Shown here: in pieces, positions 32,684-41,615 of the stretch
Layout: each line of letters begins with the position of its first letter
How positions within the stretch are numbered: position 1 is the stretch's first letter
Origin: Aquabacterium sp.
Lineage (GTDB): Bacteria; Pseudomonadota; Gammaproteobacteria; Burkholderiales; Burkholderiaceae_C
Assembly (NCBI GenBank): GCA_030654395.1
Contig: JAURXM010000095.1
Location: forward strand, 1 to 64,000
Reading direction: 5' to 3'
Length of the DNA: 64,000 nucleotides
Translations under genes and position numbers: made by a program
The notes under the pieces: generated by a model
The model's database searches: none
What the model was told of the DNA's origin: nothing
What the model saw: only the letters and a program-made list of their open reading frames with translations

Positions 32684-33883
32684 GTGAGTGATACCAAACC
32701 CCAAGATACCATCGTTGTGGTGGGCGCCAAGCGCACGCCTATCGGCTCCTTTCAAGGTCAGTTTCAAGCCTTGAGCGCACCCGCTTTGGGTGGCGTGGCG
32801 ATTGCAGGCGCGCTGTCTCAGGCGGGCGTGCCTTTCACTGATGAGGTGGCCGAGGTGCTCATGGGCTGCTGCCTGATGGCCGGCGTGGGCCAAGCGCCCG
32901 CACGCCAAGCCTTGGTTGCCGCCGGTTTGCCGCATGCTGTGGGCGCAACCACCTTGAGCAAGATGTGCGGATCGGGCATGAAAACCGTGATGCTGGCCCA
33001 TGACCAATTGCGCGCTGGTGTGGCCGATGTGTTCGTCGCAGGCGGCATGGAGTCCATGACCAACGCGCCTTATTTACTGCCAGCCGAGCGTGCAGGCCAG
33101 CGCTTGGGGCATGGGCGCACACTGGATCACATGTTCATTGATGGTTTGCAAGATGCCTATGGTGGCGAGCTGATGGGTCATTACGCTGACTTGGTGGCTG
33201 AGCAACAAGGCTTCACGCGAGCCCAGCAAGACGCTTATGCAACGGAGTCCGTTTTGCGCGCGCGTGCCGCTGTGGAGTCGGGCGCTTTCTCTGGTGAAGT
33301 GGTGCCCGTGCCCCTGATCATCAAAGGCGAGCGCACATTGATCACGCAAGATGAAACGCCGGGCAAATGCCAGCCCGACAAAATCACCCGACTTAAACCT
33401 GCGTTCAGGCCAGATGGCACGGTGACGCCCGCCAGTTCAGCCTCGATATCGGACGGTGCCGCCGCCTTGGTGTTGACACGGGCCAGCGTGGCCGAGCAGC
33501 GTGGCTGGCCTGTGCTGGCGCGTATCGTGGCACACAGCACCTACGCAGCCGATCCGACGCAGTTCGCCACGGCGCCCGTGCCTGCTATTCGCCGCGTCTT
33601 GGACAAGGCTGGTTGGTCGGTGGCTGATGTGGACTTGTTTGAGGTGAACGAAGCCTTTGCTGTGGTCACTTTGTACGCCATGCGTGAGTTGGGTGTGTCG
33701 CATGACAAGCTCAACGTGCATGGTGGCGCTTGTGGCTTGGGACACCCCATTGGCGCATCGGGTGCCCGCATTTTGGTGACCTTGATCCACGCATTGAAAC
33801 AACGTGGCCTGCGCCGAGGCGTGGCCGCGTTGTGCATTGGTGGGGGCGAGGCCACCGCCATGGCTGTTGAACTGCCCGCCTAA
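32684..33883 (+). CDS. Acetyl-CoA C-acetyltransferase (thiolase)
   Basis: Condenses two acetyl-CoA or cleaves acetoacetyl-/3-ketoacyl-CoA. 399 residues, the normal thiolase length. The nucleophilic cysteine is in TLSKMCGSGMKTV (about residue 90), followed by GGMESMTNAPYLL, NEAFAVV and the C-terminal GGACGLGHPIGASGAR. The start is GTG 32684 (GTGAGTGAT); an ATG eight bases earlier is out of frame and hits a stop. An enoyl-CoA hydratase follows 24 bases downstream, so fatty acid or PHB-related acyl-CoA metabolism is likely. Confidence 0.94.
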   Translation: MSDTKPQDTIVVVGAKRTPIGSFQGQFQALSAPALGGVAIAGALSQAGVPFTDEVAEVLMGCCLMAGVGQAPARQALVAAGLPHAVGATTLSKMCGSGMKTVMLAHDQLRAGVADVFVAGGMESMTNAPYLLPAERAGQRLGHGRTLDHMFIDGLQDAYGGELMGHYADLVAEQQGFTRAQQDAYATESVLRARAAVESGAFSGEVVPVPLIIKGERTLITQDETPGKCQPDKITRLKPAFRPDGTVTPASSASISDGAAALVLTRASVAEQRGWPVLARIVAHSTYAADPTQFATAPVPAIRRVLDKAGWSVADVDLFEVNEAFAVVTLYAMRELGVSHDKLNVHGGACGLGHPIGASGARILVTLIHALKQRGLRRGVAALCIGGGEATAMAVELPA

Positions 33884-33907
33884 CCCATTGAGAGACCTCA
33901 GCACACC

Positions 33908-34687
33908 ATGATTGAACTTGACATCGACACGACAGGCGCCATCGCGACGCTGACGCTCAACCGCCCACCCGCCAATGCATGGAGTTTGGATGGACTGCGC
34001 CAATTGCAGTCAACGGTGTTGTCACTCAACGCTGATCTGCGTGTGCGCGCGATCATCATCACAGGGCAGGGCCCTAAGTTTTTCAGTGCAGGTGCCGACC
34101 TGAACGCCATGGCTGATGGCGACAAGGCTGTTGCGCGGGATGTGGCCAAGTGTTTTGGTGAGGCTTTCGCTACCTTGCAAGAGGCCCGTGCGGTGGTGAT
34201 TGCCGCCATCAACGGTTTTGCGATGGGTGGTGGCCTAGAGTGCGCCTTGTCTTGTGATATCCGCATCGCCGAGCGCCATGCACAAATGGCCTTGCCTGAG
34301 CCCTCGGTGGGCTTGTTGCCAACTGGGTGTGGCACACAGACCTTGCCTTGGTTGGTCGGAGAAGGCTGGGCCAAGCGCATGATTTTGACCAACGAACGCG
34401 TGGACGCTGAAATCGCTTTGCGCATCGGCTTGGTCGAAGAAGTCGTGGACACGGGCGCCGCCTTGGCCAAAGCACGTGAGATGGCCGCACGCGTGGCCAC
34501 CTTGAGCCCAGAAGGCGTGGCTTACAGCAAACAGCTCATTCATGCCGCGCGCCAAGGTGTGCCGCGTCATGCGGCCTTGGCATTGGAGCGTGAGAAGTTC
34601 GTGGACCTGTTTGACGGCCCCAATCAACGGGAGGGCGTGCGTGCCTTCCTTGAAAAGCGCAAACCAAATTGGGCGGACAATGGGTAA
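33908..34687 (+). CDS. Enoyl-CoA hydratase/isomerase family protein
   Basis: Crotonase-fold enzyme of 259 residues. The CoA-binding/oxyanion segments are FSAGADLNAM (about 61–70) and GFAMGGGLECALSCDIRIAE (about 103–122). The acidic residues expected for hydratase chemistry are present in GLECAL and LPEPSVGLLPTGCGTQTLPWLVG. It probably works with the thiolase immediately upstream in beta-oxidation or a specific acid degradation. The exact substrate is not determined. Confidence 0.92.
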   Translation: MIELDIDTTGAIATLTLNRPPANAWSLDGLRQLQSTVLSLNADLRVRAIIITGQGPKFFSAGADLNAMADGDKAVARDVAKCFGEAFATLQEARAVVIAAINGFAMGGGLECALSCDIRIAERHAQMALPEPSVGLLPTGCGTQTLPWLVGEGWAKRMILTNERVDAEIALRIGLVEEVVDTGAALAKAREMAARVATLSPEGVAYSKQLIHAARQGVPRHAALALEREKFVDLFDGPNQREGVRAFLEKRKPNWADNG

Positions 34688-34727
34688 CTTGATCGCCCTT
34701 AACCCTTTTTAACTGGAGTCAATCATC

Positions 34728-35129
34728 ATGCGTTATACCAAGAAAATCGTCGCCTGGAGTGTGGCCATTGCTTTGAGCCACTCAGCTGGTTTGCAAGCGG
34801 CCCAAGCGGCACTCATCACCACGGAGTCTGTGGCCACACAAGCTGCTGATGCCGAAGTGTCTGCTCGCCGTGTGCATGTGCTGGGCATGCTCAACCGTGC
34901 TGATGTCGCGCAAGCATTGATGGACAAAGGCGTGGACATGGATGCGGCGCGCGCACGTGTGGGCTCGCTGTCTGATGCCGAACTGGTGTCGCTGGCTGAT
35001 CAACTTGACACCGCACCTGCGGGCGCATCGGACATCCTTGGTGTGATCGTGCTGATCTTCTTTGTGCTCTTGGTCACGGACATTCTGGGCTTCACCAAGG
35101 TGTTCCCTTTCACGCGCTCTATTCGCTGA
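34728..35129 (+). CDS. PA2779 family protein
   Basis: Small membrane-associated exported protein of 133 residues: a signal-like N-terminus (IVAWSVAIALSHSAGLQAAQA), a helical middle (RRVHVLGMLNRADVAQALMDKGVDMDAARARVGSLSDAEL) and a C-terminal membrane helix (DILGVIVLIFFVLLVTDILG). This pattern is that of the PA2779 family, which is nearly always followed by a PA2778-type cysteine peptidase, as here seven bases downstream. Function is unknown. Confidence 0.88.
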   Translation: MRYTKKIVAWSVAIALSHSAGLQAAQAALITTESVATQAADAEVSARRVHVLGMLNRADVAQALMDKGVDMDAARARVGSLSDAELVSLADQLDTAPAGASDILGVIVLIFFVLLVTDILGFTKVFPFTRSIR

Positions 35130-35135
35130 TCGGCT

Positions 35136-36137
35136 ATGTGGATGGCAAGGTTGCTGCGCCATGTCGGCTGGTTCGTGCTGTGCATGTGCTTAGGCGCCTT
35201 GTCTGGTTGCGCGTCACTGCGTGCGGTGCAAACGGCCACCTTGTTGGAGGCACGCCCCGCCGATTTACCCACGCGCGCCAACCTCACAGCCACGCCTTTT
35301 TTTGCGCAAACGGCCCTGCAGTGTGGGCCAGCAGCCTTGGCGACGGTGCTGGGCGCAGCTGGAGTCGCAGGCCTTGATGTGACACCTGATGCGCTCAGCA
35401 GCGAGGTGTTTGTGCCCGGTCGGGGTGGCAGCCTGCAAATAGAGATGCTGGCTGCGGCACGCCGACATGGCCTTGTCAGCACCCGAATCAAGCCCGAGTT
35501 GACGCCGCTGTTGCGCGAGGTGGCTGCGGGCCACCCCGTGCTGGTGTTGCTGAACTTGGGTTTGAGTCTCTACCCAATGTGGCATTACGCCGTGGTCATC
35601 GGCTATGACTTGGATGCGGGCGAGGTGTTGTTGAGATCTGGCGCCACGCGTGAACTGGCTTTGCCCTTGGCCACATTCGAGCACACTTGGGCCCGATCAC
35701 AGTATTGGGCCTTCGTGGCCTTGCCCCCTGATGTGTTGCCCTTGACCGCGGTCGAGTCCGCCGTGGTGGAGGGGCGTGTGGGATTTGAACGGGTGAATTC
35801 GCCCAAAGTGGCGCGTATAGCTTATCAATCGGCGTTGCAACGCTGGCCAGACAACCCTGTGTTGGGCTTGGGTCTGGGCAATACCCTGTTTGCTTCGGGG
35901 GATGTCCGTGCTGCGGCAGACATCTTCCAGCGCATGGCCGATCAGCACGACAGCGCTGTCGCATGGAATAACCTAGCAACAGCACGACTCAAACTGGGTG
36001 ACATCACTGCAGCAAGGCGCGCGGCTGTGCAAGCTGTGCGTCGTGCGCAGGCCAGTGAGCCATCATGGTTGCTTGCAACCCAAGCCACACTGGTCGAAGT
36101 GGAACAAGCTGTGACCAGTGCAGACACAGGACATTGA
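35136..36137 (+). CDS. PA2778 family C39-like cysteine peptidase lipoprotein with TPR
   Basis: A 333-residue lipoprotein (lipobox LSGCAS, Cys about residue 28). The papain-like C39 domain follows: catalytic Cys in FFAQTALQCGPAALATVLG, His in YPMWHYAVVIGYD, and probably Asp in DLDAGEVLL. The C-terminal 120 residues contain tetratricopeptide-like repeats (ALQRWPDNPVLGLGLGNTLFASGDVRAAADIFQRM). It forms a conserved pair with the preceding PA2779 protein. The substrate is unknown; periplasmic processing of the neighbour or of a peptide is a guess. Confidence 0.87.
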   Translation: MWMARLLRHVGWFVLCMCLGALSGCASLRAVQTATLLEARPADLPTRANLTATPFFAQTALQCGPAALATVLGAAGVAGLDVTPDALSSEVFVPGRGGSLQIEMLAAARRHGLVSTRIKPELTPLLREVAAGHPVLVLLNLGLSLYPMWHYAVVIGYDLDAGEVLLRSGATRELALPLATFEHTWARSQYWAFVALPPDVLPLTAVESAVVEGRVGFERVNSPKVARIAYQSALQRWPDNPVLGLGLGNTLFASGDVRAAADIFQRMADQHDSAVAWNNLATARLKLGDITAARRAAVQAVRRAQASEPSWLLATQATLVEVEQAVTSADTGH

Positions 36138-36142
36138 CACAC

Positions 36143-36925
36143 ATGCTGCTTCATTCACCGCAGGCTTTGGCTGCCGCGCAGATTTTGGCCGACAGGCGTT
36201 TGACCGGTACCGTGGGGCCGCGCTTACCTGAGCCGTTGCGCCCACAGTCCTTGGCTGAGGCGCTGGCGATTCAATCAGCCGTCAGCACCTTGATGGGTGA
36301 CACCATTGGCGGCTGGAAGTGCGGCAGCCCAGGGCCGGGTAAGGTGGTGGTGGCCCCGATTTATGCCAGCAGCATTTGCCGCAGCAGTCCTTGTTCAGCA
36401 TGGGCGCATGAAGGGCGGGTTCGGGTTGAGCCTGAACTGGCCTTTGTGATGGGCTGCGATCTGCCTGTTCGTGATCAGCCTTATGAACCCGCCGATGTGG
36501 ATGCCGCCATCGCCCATACGCACCTTGCGCTGGAGTTGATCGACAGCCGATACGCCGATGATGCTGAGTTGAGCTTTGCAGACAAACTCGCCGACGGGCT
36601 CGTCAACCAAGGGCTGTTCCTGGGGCCTGAGGTTGATGGCGACGTGGCGCGCCACACATCACACATGCCCATCGGCATCCGATTGGAGGGTTGCGAGGGC
36701 ACCGGGGACGCCACGCTGGCCGGTCAGCACCCCGATGCCATGCCGCGTGCACCGTTGTATTGGTTGGCGGAGTACCTGCGGCAAAGCGGGCAGGGCCTGC
36801 AAGCTGGGCAAGTTGTGATCACAGGATCGTACGCGGGTACCTTTGGCTTGCCTGTTGACAAGCTGGTGTCCATGGTGTTTGGTGACTTAGGTAGTCTGAC
36901 TGTGGTGCTGACGGCGCATGTCTAA
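36143..36925 (+). CDS. 2-keto-4-pentenoate hydratase family protein
   Basis: Enzyme of the FAH superfamily, MhpD-like, 260 residues. It contains the conserved GGWKCGSPGPGK, VEPELAFVMGCDLP (metal-binding glutamates), ALELIDSRY and GQVVITGSYAGTFGLP segments. Such enzymes hydrate 2-oxopent-4-enoates in aromatic meta-cleavage or decarboxylate oxo-acids. No other meta-cleavage genes are nearby, so the pathway is open. The start is ATG 36143; the frame extends further upstream inside the previous gene. Its stop overlaps the putA stop by three bases (convergent). Confidence 0.85.
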   Translation: MLLHSPQALAAAQILADRRLTGTVGPRLPEPLRPQSLAEALAIQSAVSTLMGDTIGGWKCGSPGPGKVVVAPIYASSICRSSPCSAWAHEGRVRVEPELAFVMGCDLPVRDQPYEPADVDAAIAHTHLALELIDSRYADDAELSFADKLADGLVNQGLFLGPEVDGDVARHTSHMPIGIRLEGCEGTGDATLAGQHPDAMPRAPLYWLAEYLRQSGQGLQAGQVVITGSYAGTFGLPVDKLVSMVFGDLGSLTVVLTAHV

Positions 36926-39900
36926 CTGTCCAGCGTCAGCAAACTGGCATTGCCCCCAGCGGCTGCGGTGTTGACAGAGACGGATCGCTCTGTCATCAGT
37001 GCGACCACGCTGAATGTGCCTGCCCGGTGGCAGCCTGTTGGCGCGGCTTGCAAGCACACGATGGCACCGGGGCGCAAGGACAGGCGGGTGTTCATGCTGA
37101 TGATGGCCTGCCGCGTGTCATGCATGAGTACGGCATCCCATGGCGTCGCGTCGATATCGTCAACCCGTTCAATGTGATGTTGAACCGTGATCGGCAGCTG
37201 CTGATGGAGCGCTTGCGTGCATGGGCTGTTGGGCCAGATGGCGCGCGAACCGGCCGCCAGCACCGTGGCCAGTTGGCAGACCAAGTCGGCGGGGTGCGCT
37301 GCCAAGCAGAGCACGGCAGGGCGTGCTTGCAGTCGGTAGGTGTTTCGCTCACCCGTTGGGCCGCGCAGCGTGACGGGTTCTTGACTGGGGCAATTTTGGG
37401 CAAGCCAAGCTGTATAGGCGGATAAGGAGGGGGCCTCCGGTAGCGGCTTGCTTGCCAACCAAGCCATCAAGCTCTGCAGCGCTTCGGGTGTGCGCACAGG
37501 CATGTAGCCTGCGTTGTGTGGTGTGCTGAAGGATGGCGCCAGCAACCGGTTCAGGTACAAAGGCCCACCTGCTTTAGGGCCGGTTCCAGACAAGCCTTCG
37601 CCTCCAAATGGCTGCACACCCACGACGGCGCCGACCATGTTGCGGTTCACATAGAGGTTGCCTATGTTGGCGTGACTTGTCACCAGGTCGATGGTCTCGT
37701 CGATGCGGCTGTGCACGCCCATGGTCAAGCCATAGCCGGTAGCGTGGATCTCGTCGATCAGCTGGGGCAGCTCGCCTCGCTTGAATCGCCGCACGTGTAA
37801 GACAGGGCCAAAGACCTCGTGCGTCAACGCGGATATGGTGTCGATCTCAATCAGGGTGGGGGCCAAAAAATTGCCTGGCGCGTGGGTCCTGACTGCGTTC
37901 AGTGCAGAGGGTGCTTGGTAGACGCTGTACCCTTGTGCCCGCATGCTGTCGATGTGTTGCTGGACGGCATGTCGTGCGGCATGGTCTATCAGGGGCCCGA
38001 TGTCGGTGCTCAGCTTACTGGGGTCGCCCAGTTGCAGCTCGTTCATGGCGCCTTTCAGCATGGTGAGCACGCGCTCGGCGATGTCCTCTTGCAGATACAG
38101 CACGCGCAGGGCTGAGCAACGCTGGCCTGCGCTGTCAAAGGCCGAGGTCATGACATCGTGGACGACCTGTTCAGGCAGGGCTGATGAGTCGACGATCATG
38201 GTGTTTTGACCACCTGTCTCGGCGATCAAAATGAGTGGGCGATCCTCATCATCCAGCCGACCAGCCAGTTGCTGTTGCAGCAGCCGGGCGACGGCCGTTG
38301 AGCCTGTGAACATGACGCCCCTGATTGGGGTCTGTGCCACCAGCGTCGCGCCGACCTGCGCCCCACTGCCTTGTAGCAGTTGAAGCGCTTCAAGCGGCAC
38401 GCCCGCCTCATGCAACAGGGCCACAGCCAAGGCTGCAATCAGGGGCGTTTGTTCTGCCGGTTTGGCCAGCACGGTGTTGCCTGCGACCAGTGCGGCGGCT
38501 ACTTGCCCGGTGAAAATGGCCAACGGGAAGTTCCATGGGCTGATGCAGGCGATGGGCCCTCTTGGCTGATGCTGGCCATCAACCCATTGCGATCGAGCTT
38601 GCGCAGCGTAGTAGCGCAAGAAATCGATGGCCTCGCGTATCTCGCCGATGGCATTGCCCAGCGTTTTGCCCGCCTCTTGCACCAGCAGGTGAATCAGCGC
38701 AGGGGTGCGCGTTTGCATCAGGTTGGCAGCACGCTCTAACGCGTCAGCACGTTGCGCCACTGGGGTGCATCGCCATGCAGGTGCATACAGTGCACTGGAG
38801 TGTGCCGCGCGTTCGATGTCCGTCAATGTGGCGTGTTGAACAGGGGGCAGCGGGTCTTGCTCAAGCGTGGCCAGTTGCTCATACAGCTGGTTCAAGGTGT
38901 GCGCATCATGGAGATCAAGCCCTGCCGAATTCAAACGATCGGGCTGAAACAGCGCATCAGGTTTGACGATGGCGGGGTGGGGCGCGCCTATGCAGCCTTC
39001 ATGCTGGGCTGCGGACATGATGCAATCGACAGGGTCAGCGATCAATTCATCCACGGGCACGGCATCGTCAGCAATGCGGTTCACGAATGAGGTGTTGGCG
39101 CCGTTTTCAAGCAAGCGCCTGACGAGGTAGGCCAACAGCGTTTGGTGCGTGCCAACTGGTGCGTAGATGCGGCAAGGCCTGTCTGCCAGCAACTCGTACA
39201 GGGGCTCACCCATGCCATGCAGGCACTGGAACTCATACTGGCCGAGGTGGTAGTCGGGGCCGGCCATTTGGTAGATCGCGGCCAGCGTGTGGGCGTTGTG
39301 CGTGGCGAACTGTGGGTAGACCTCGGCAGGGGCAGCCAGCAGTTTGCGCGCGCAGGCTAGGTATGCTGCATCGGTGTGTACCTTGCGGGTGTAGACAGGG
39401 TAGTCGCTGAGGCCCTCGATCTGTGCACGCTTGATCTCGCTGTCCCAGTAAGCCCCTTTGACCAGCCTGATCATCAGACGGTGTTTGGTGGCGCGTGCCA
39501 AGTCGATCAAATAGTCCAGCACACAGGGGCAACGCTTTTGGTAAGCCTGCACCACAAAGCCGATGCCATCCCATCCGTGCAGATCGGGCTCCTTGCACAG
39601 GCGCGTCAGCAAGTCCAGTGACAGGTCTAGGCGGTCTGACTCTTCCGCATCGATGTTCAGGCCGATATGGTGTCGGCGGGCCAAACGGGCGAGCGACAGC
39701 AGGCGAGGGTAGAGCTCGTCCATCACCCGTGCATATTGGGCGCGGCAGTAGCGCGGGTGCAGTGCAGACAGTTTGATCGAGATGCCCGGGCCTTCGTACA
39801 AGCCCTGACCTGGGGCTGATTGGGCAATGGCCAAGATGGCGTGCTCGTATGCCTGCAGGTAGCTGTGTGCATCGGCGGCGGTCAGGGCCGCTTCACCCAG

Positions 39901-40524
39901 CATGTCGTAGGAGTGCCTGAAGCCTTGCGCTTCACGCGGGCCAGCGTGACTGAGCGCTTGTTCAATGGTTTGGCCCATCACAAACTGCTCGCCCAGCAAA
40001 CGCATGGCCACATCCACTGCTTTGCGGATCAGGGGCTCACCACCTTTGACCGCCGCGCGCTTGATGGCGGCGCCTAGTCCGGTTTCACTGTGGCTTTGAA
40101 CCAGTTTGCCCGTCAGCACCAGCCCCCAAGTGGCGGCGTTGACGAACAGCGAGGGGCTGTGGCCCAAGTGGTCGGCCCACTTGGCGTGGGCGATTTTGTC
40201 GCGGATCAAGGCGTCACGGGTGGCTTCATCGGGGATGCGCAGCAAGGCCTCGGCGAGGCACATCAAGGCCACGCCTTCTTGTGATGACAGCGTGAACTCT
40301 TGCATCAAGGCCTGCACGCGCCCTGATCGCCCCGTGTCCACCTCTCGGTCACGCAACGCGGTGACCAAGTGCGTGGCCAAGGCCTGTGTCGATGCGGCGG
40401 TGTCAGGTGTCAGTGTTGCATCACGCAACCACGTTTGCACGCAAGTGGACTCATCAGAGCGTGTGTGCAGCGCGATGGCTTCGCGCAGTGGCCCTGTGGT
40501 GTGGTGGCGTGGTGGCATAGGCAA
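36922..40524 (-). CDS. putA: Bifunctional proline dehydrogenase / L-glutamate gamma-semialdehyde dehydrogenase
   Basis: Oxidises proline to glutamate in two steps with substrate channelling. 1200 residues. The FAD-dependent PRODH barrel includes RLVKGAYWDSEIKRAQ and YEFQCLHGMGEPLYE. The NAD-dependent ALDH domain shows ISPWNFPLAIFTGQ, AETGGQNTMIVDSSAL and the cysteine in SAGQRCSALR. A C-terminal ALDH-superfamily-like extension ends in SVNTAAAGGNASLL. The E. coli N-terminal ribbon-helix-helix repressor domain (about 50 residues) is absent, so this form does not regulate itself that way. A TetR gene abuts the start and may do so. Confidence 0.95.
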   Translation of the reverse strand: MPMPPRHHTTGPLREAIALHTRSDESTCVQTWLRDATLTPDTAASTQALATHLVTALRDREVDTGRSGRVQALMQEFTLSSQEGVALMCLAEALLRIPDEATRDALIRDKIAHAKWADHLGHSPSLFVNAATWGLVLTGKLVQSHSETGLGAAIKRAAVKGGEPLIRKAVDVAMRLLGEQFVMGQTIEQALSHAGPREAQGFRHSYDMLGEAALTAADAHSYLQAYEHAILAIAQSAPGQGLYEGPGISIKLSALHPRYCRAQYARVMDELYPRLLSLARLARRHHIGLNIDAEESDRLDLSLDLLTRLCKEPDLHGWDGIGFVVQAYQKRCPCVLDYLIDLARATKHRLMIRLVKGAYWDSEIKRAQIEGLSDYPVYTRKVHTDAAYLACARKLLAAPAEVYPQFATHNAHTLAAIYQMAGPDYHLGQYEFQCLHGMGEPLYELLADRPCRIYAPVGTHQTLLAYLVRRLLENGANTSFVNRIADDAVPVDELIADPVDCIMSAAQHEGCIGAPHPAIVKPDALFQPDRLNSAGLDLHDAHTLNQLYEQLATLEQDPLPPVQHATLTDIERAAHSSALYAPAWRCTPVAQRADALERAANLMQTRTPALIHLLVQEAGKTLGNAIGEIREAIDFLRYYAAQARSQWVDGQHQPRGPIACISPWNFPLAIFTGQVAAALVAGNTVLAKPAEQTPLIAALAVALLHEAGVPLEALQLLQGSGAQVGATLVAQTPIRGVMFTGSTAVARLLQQQLAGRLDDEDRPLILIAETGGQNTMIVDSSALPEQVVHDVMTSAFDSAGQRCSALRVLYLQEDIAERVLTMLKGAMNELQLGDPSKLSTDIGPLIDHAARHAVQQHIDSMRAQGYSVYQAPSALNAVRTHAPGNFLAPTLIEIDTISALTHEVFGPVLHVRRFKRGELPQLIDEIHATGYGLTMGVHSRIDETIDLVTSHANIGNLYVNRNMVGAVVGVQPFGGEGLSGTGPKAGGPLYLNRLLAPSFSTPHNAGYMPVRTPEALQSLMAWLASKPLPEAPSLSAYTAWLAQNCPSQEPVTLRGPTGERNTYRLQARPAVLCLAAHPADLVCQLATVLAAGSRAIWPNSPCTQALHQQLPITVQHHIERVDDIDATPWDAVLMHDTRQAIISMNTRLSLRPGAIVCLQAAPTGCHRAGTFSVVALMTERSVSVNTAAAGGNASLLTLDS

Positions 40525-41082
40525 CTACTGTGGTGACGTTAAACCGGCTAACAACACTTCAAGTCCGACTGTCATGGCCGCTTCTGGCGGTCTGCCTTCG
40601 AGCAGATTCGCGTGGTTCAGTTCAACCAAACCATGCAAGAACGCCCACAATGACATGGCTAGGTTTTTGGTGTCCCACCGGGTCTGCAAGCGGGCCACCA
40701 CATCCATGACAAACGCCCAGACCGCATCGTGGCTGTTGGGCCTGCCGAGCGGGTCGGCGCCGTGGCGCATTTTCAGGGCGTACAAGGCGTGGTTGTCGCA
40801 GGCAAATTGCACATAGACCTTGGCGATAGCCACCATGGCTTGCGATGGGTTTTTGTTCGCAGCAGCTTGCTTCAGCACGGTCAGCATGGCCAGCCCAGCT
40901 TGATCGGCCATGGCGTATTCAAGTGCGGCCTTGCTGGGGAAGTAGCGGTACAGGGCGTTGGGTGTGACACCCAATGTGGTTGCCAGCGTACGCATGGTCA
41001 GCGTATCTAGGCCATGGGTGCCGATGTAGCTCATGGCGCTGACTAAGATGGTCTCTGTACTGAGTTTTTGGGGGTAAGACAT
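40525..41082 (-). CDS. TetR family transcriptional regulator
   Basis: DNA-binding repressor of 185 residues from ATG 41082; a GTG start at 41112 would add ten residues. The helix-turn-helix is ETILVSAMSYIGTHGLDTLTMRTLATTLGVTPNALYRYFPSKAALEYAM (about 10–55). The C-terminal TetR_C-type domain includes HGADPLGRPNSHDAVWAFVMDVVARLQ. Its stop codon is immediately followed by the putA start, so it is likely co-transcribed with putA, and it is divergent from the Mo-hydroxylase operon. It could control either or both. Confidence 0.9.
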   Translation of the reverse strand: MSYPQKLSTETILVSAMSYIGTHGLDTLTMRTLATTLGVTPNALYRYFPSKAALEYAMADQAGLAMLTVLKQAAANKNPSQAMVAIAKVYVQFACDNHALYALKMRHGADPLGRPNSHDAVWAFVMDVVARLQTRWDTKNLAMSLWAFLHGLVELNHANLLEGRPPEAAMTVGLEVLLAGLTSPQ

Positions 41083-41123
41083 GACCTTGACTGTACCCTT
41101 CTTGACAGTCACATGTGTGAAGG

Positions 41124-41136
41124 TGTACGCTGTACA
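41124..41136. promoter_or_regulatory. Perfect inverted repeat, candidate TetR operator
   Basis: TGTAC (41124–41128), spacer GCT, GTACA (41132–41136). It lies between the divergent TetR and iorA starts and ends two bases before the iorA ATG. Binding there would block iorA translation initiation or transcription and, at short distance, the TetR–putA promoter. The palindrome ACATGT lies at 41111–41116. Confidence 0.5.
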
Positions 41137-41138
41137 TC

Positions 41139-41615
41139 ATGCATACATTCAAGCTTAATGGGCAAGCCGTCTCGGTTGATGTCGAAGATGACATGCCTTT
41201 GTTGTGGGTGCTGCGTGACGAACTGGGCCACACAGGCACCAAGTTCGGCTGCGGCGTGGCGGCCTGCGGGGCCTGTACGGTTCACATGGACGGGGTCGCG
41301 GTGCGATCCTGCGTGATGCCAGTCGCGGCGGTCGCGGGTAAGTCGATCCAGACCATCGAATCCAAAGATGATGTGATCCTGACCCGGCTGCAAGCTGCAT
41401 GGGTGGCCCATCAGGTGCCGCAATGTGGTTACTGCCAGTCGGGCATGTTGATGGCGGCCACGGCTTTGTTGCGCGGTAACCCACATCCCACAGATGCTGA
41501 CATTGACGCGGCCATGACCAACATCTGCCGCTGCGGCACTTACCAGCGTGTGCGGGCGGCTATTCATTCAGCTGCCGAACAAGGTTTAACCCAGACTGCG
41601 CAGGTGCTGGCATGA
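41139..41615 (+). CDS. iorA: Molybdenum hydroxylase (2Fe-2S) small subunit
   Basis: Electron-transfer subunit of 158 residues of the xanthine oxidase family, closest in type to isoquinoline 1-oxidoreductase alpha (IorA). The plant-ferredoxin cluster motif is [17 protein letters not shown] with another Cys in VRSCVMPV. The second cluster motif is [17 protein letters not shown] ... [12 protein letters not shown]. All eight cysteines are present. It works with the large subunit that overlaps it by four bases. The true substrate may be an aldehyde or N-heterocycle, so the gene symbol is by family type. Confidence 0.9.
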   Translation: MHTFKLNGQAVSVDVEDDMPLLWVLRDELGHTGTKFGCGVAACGACTVHMDGVAVRSCVMPVAAVAGKSIQTIESKDDVILTRLQAAWVAHQVPQCGYCQSGMLMAATALLRGNPHPTDADIDAAMTNICRCGTYQRVRAAIHSAAEQGLTQTAQVLA

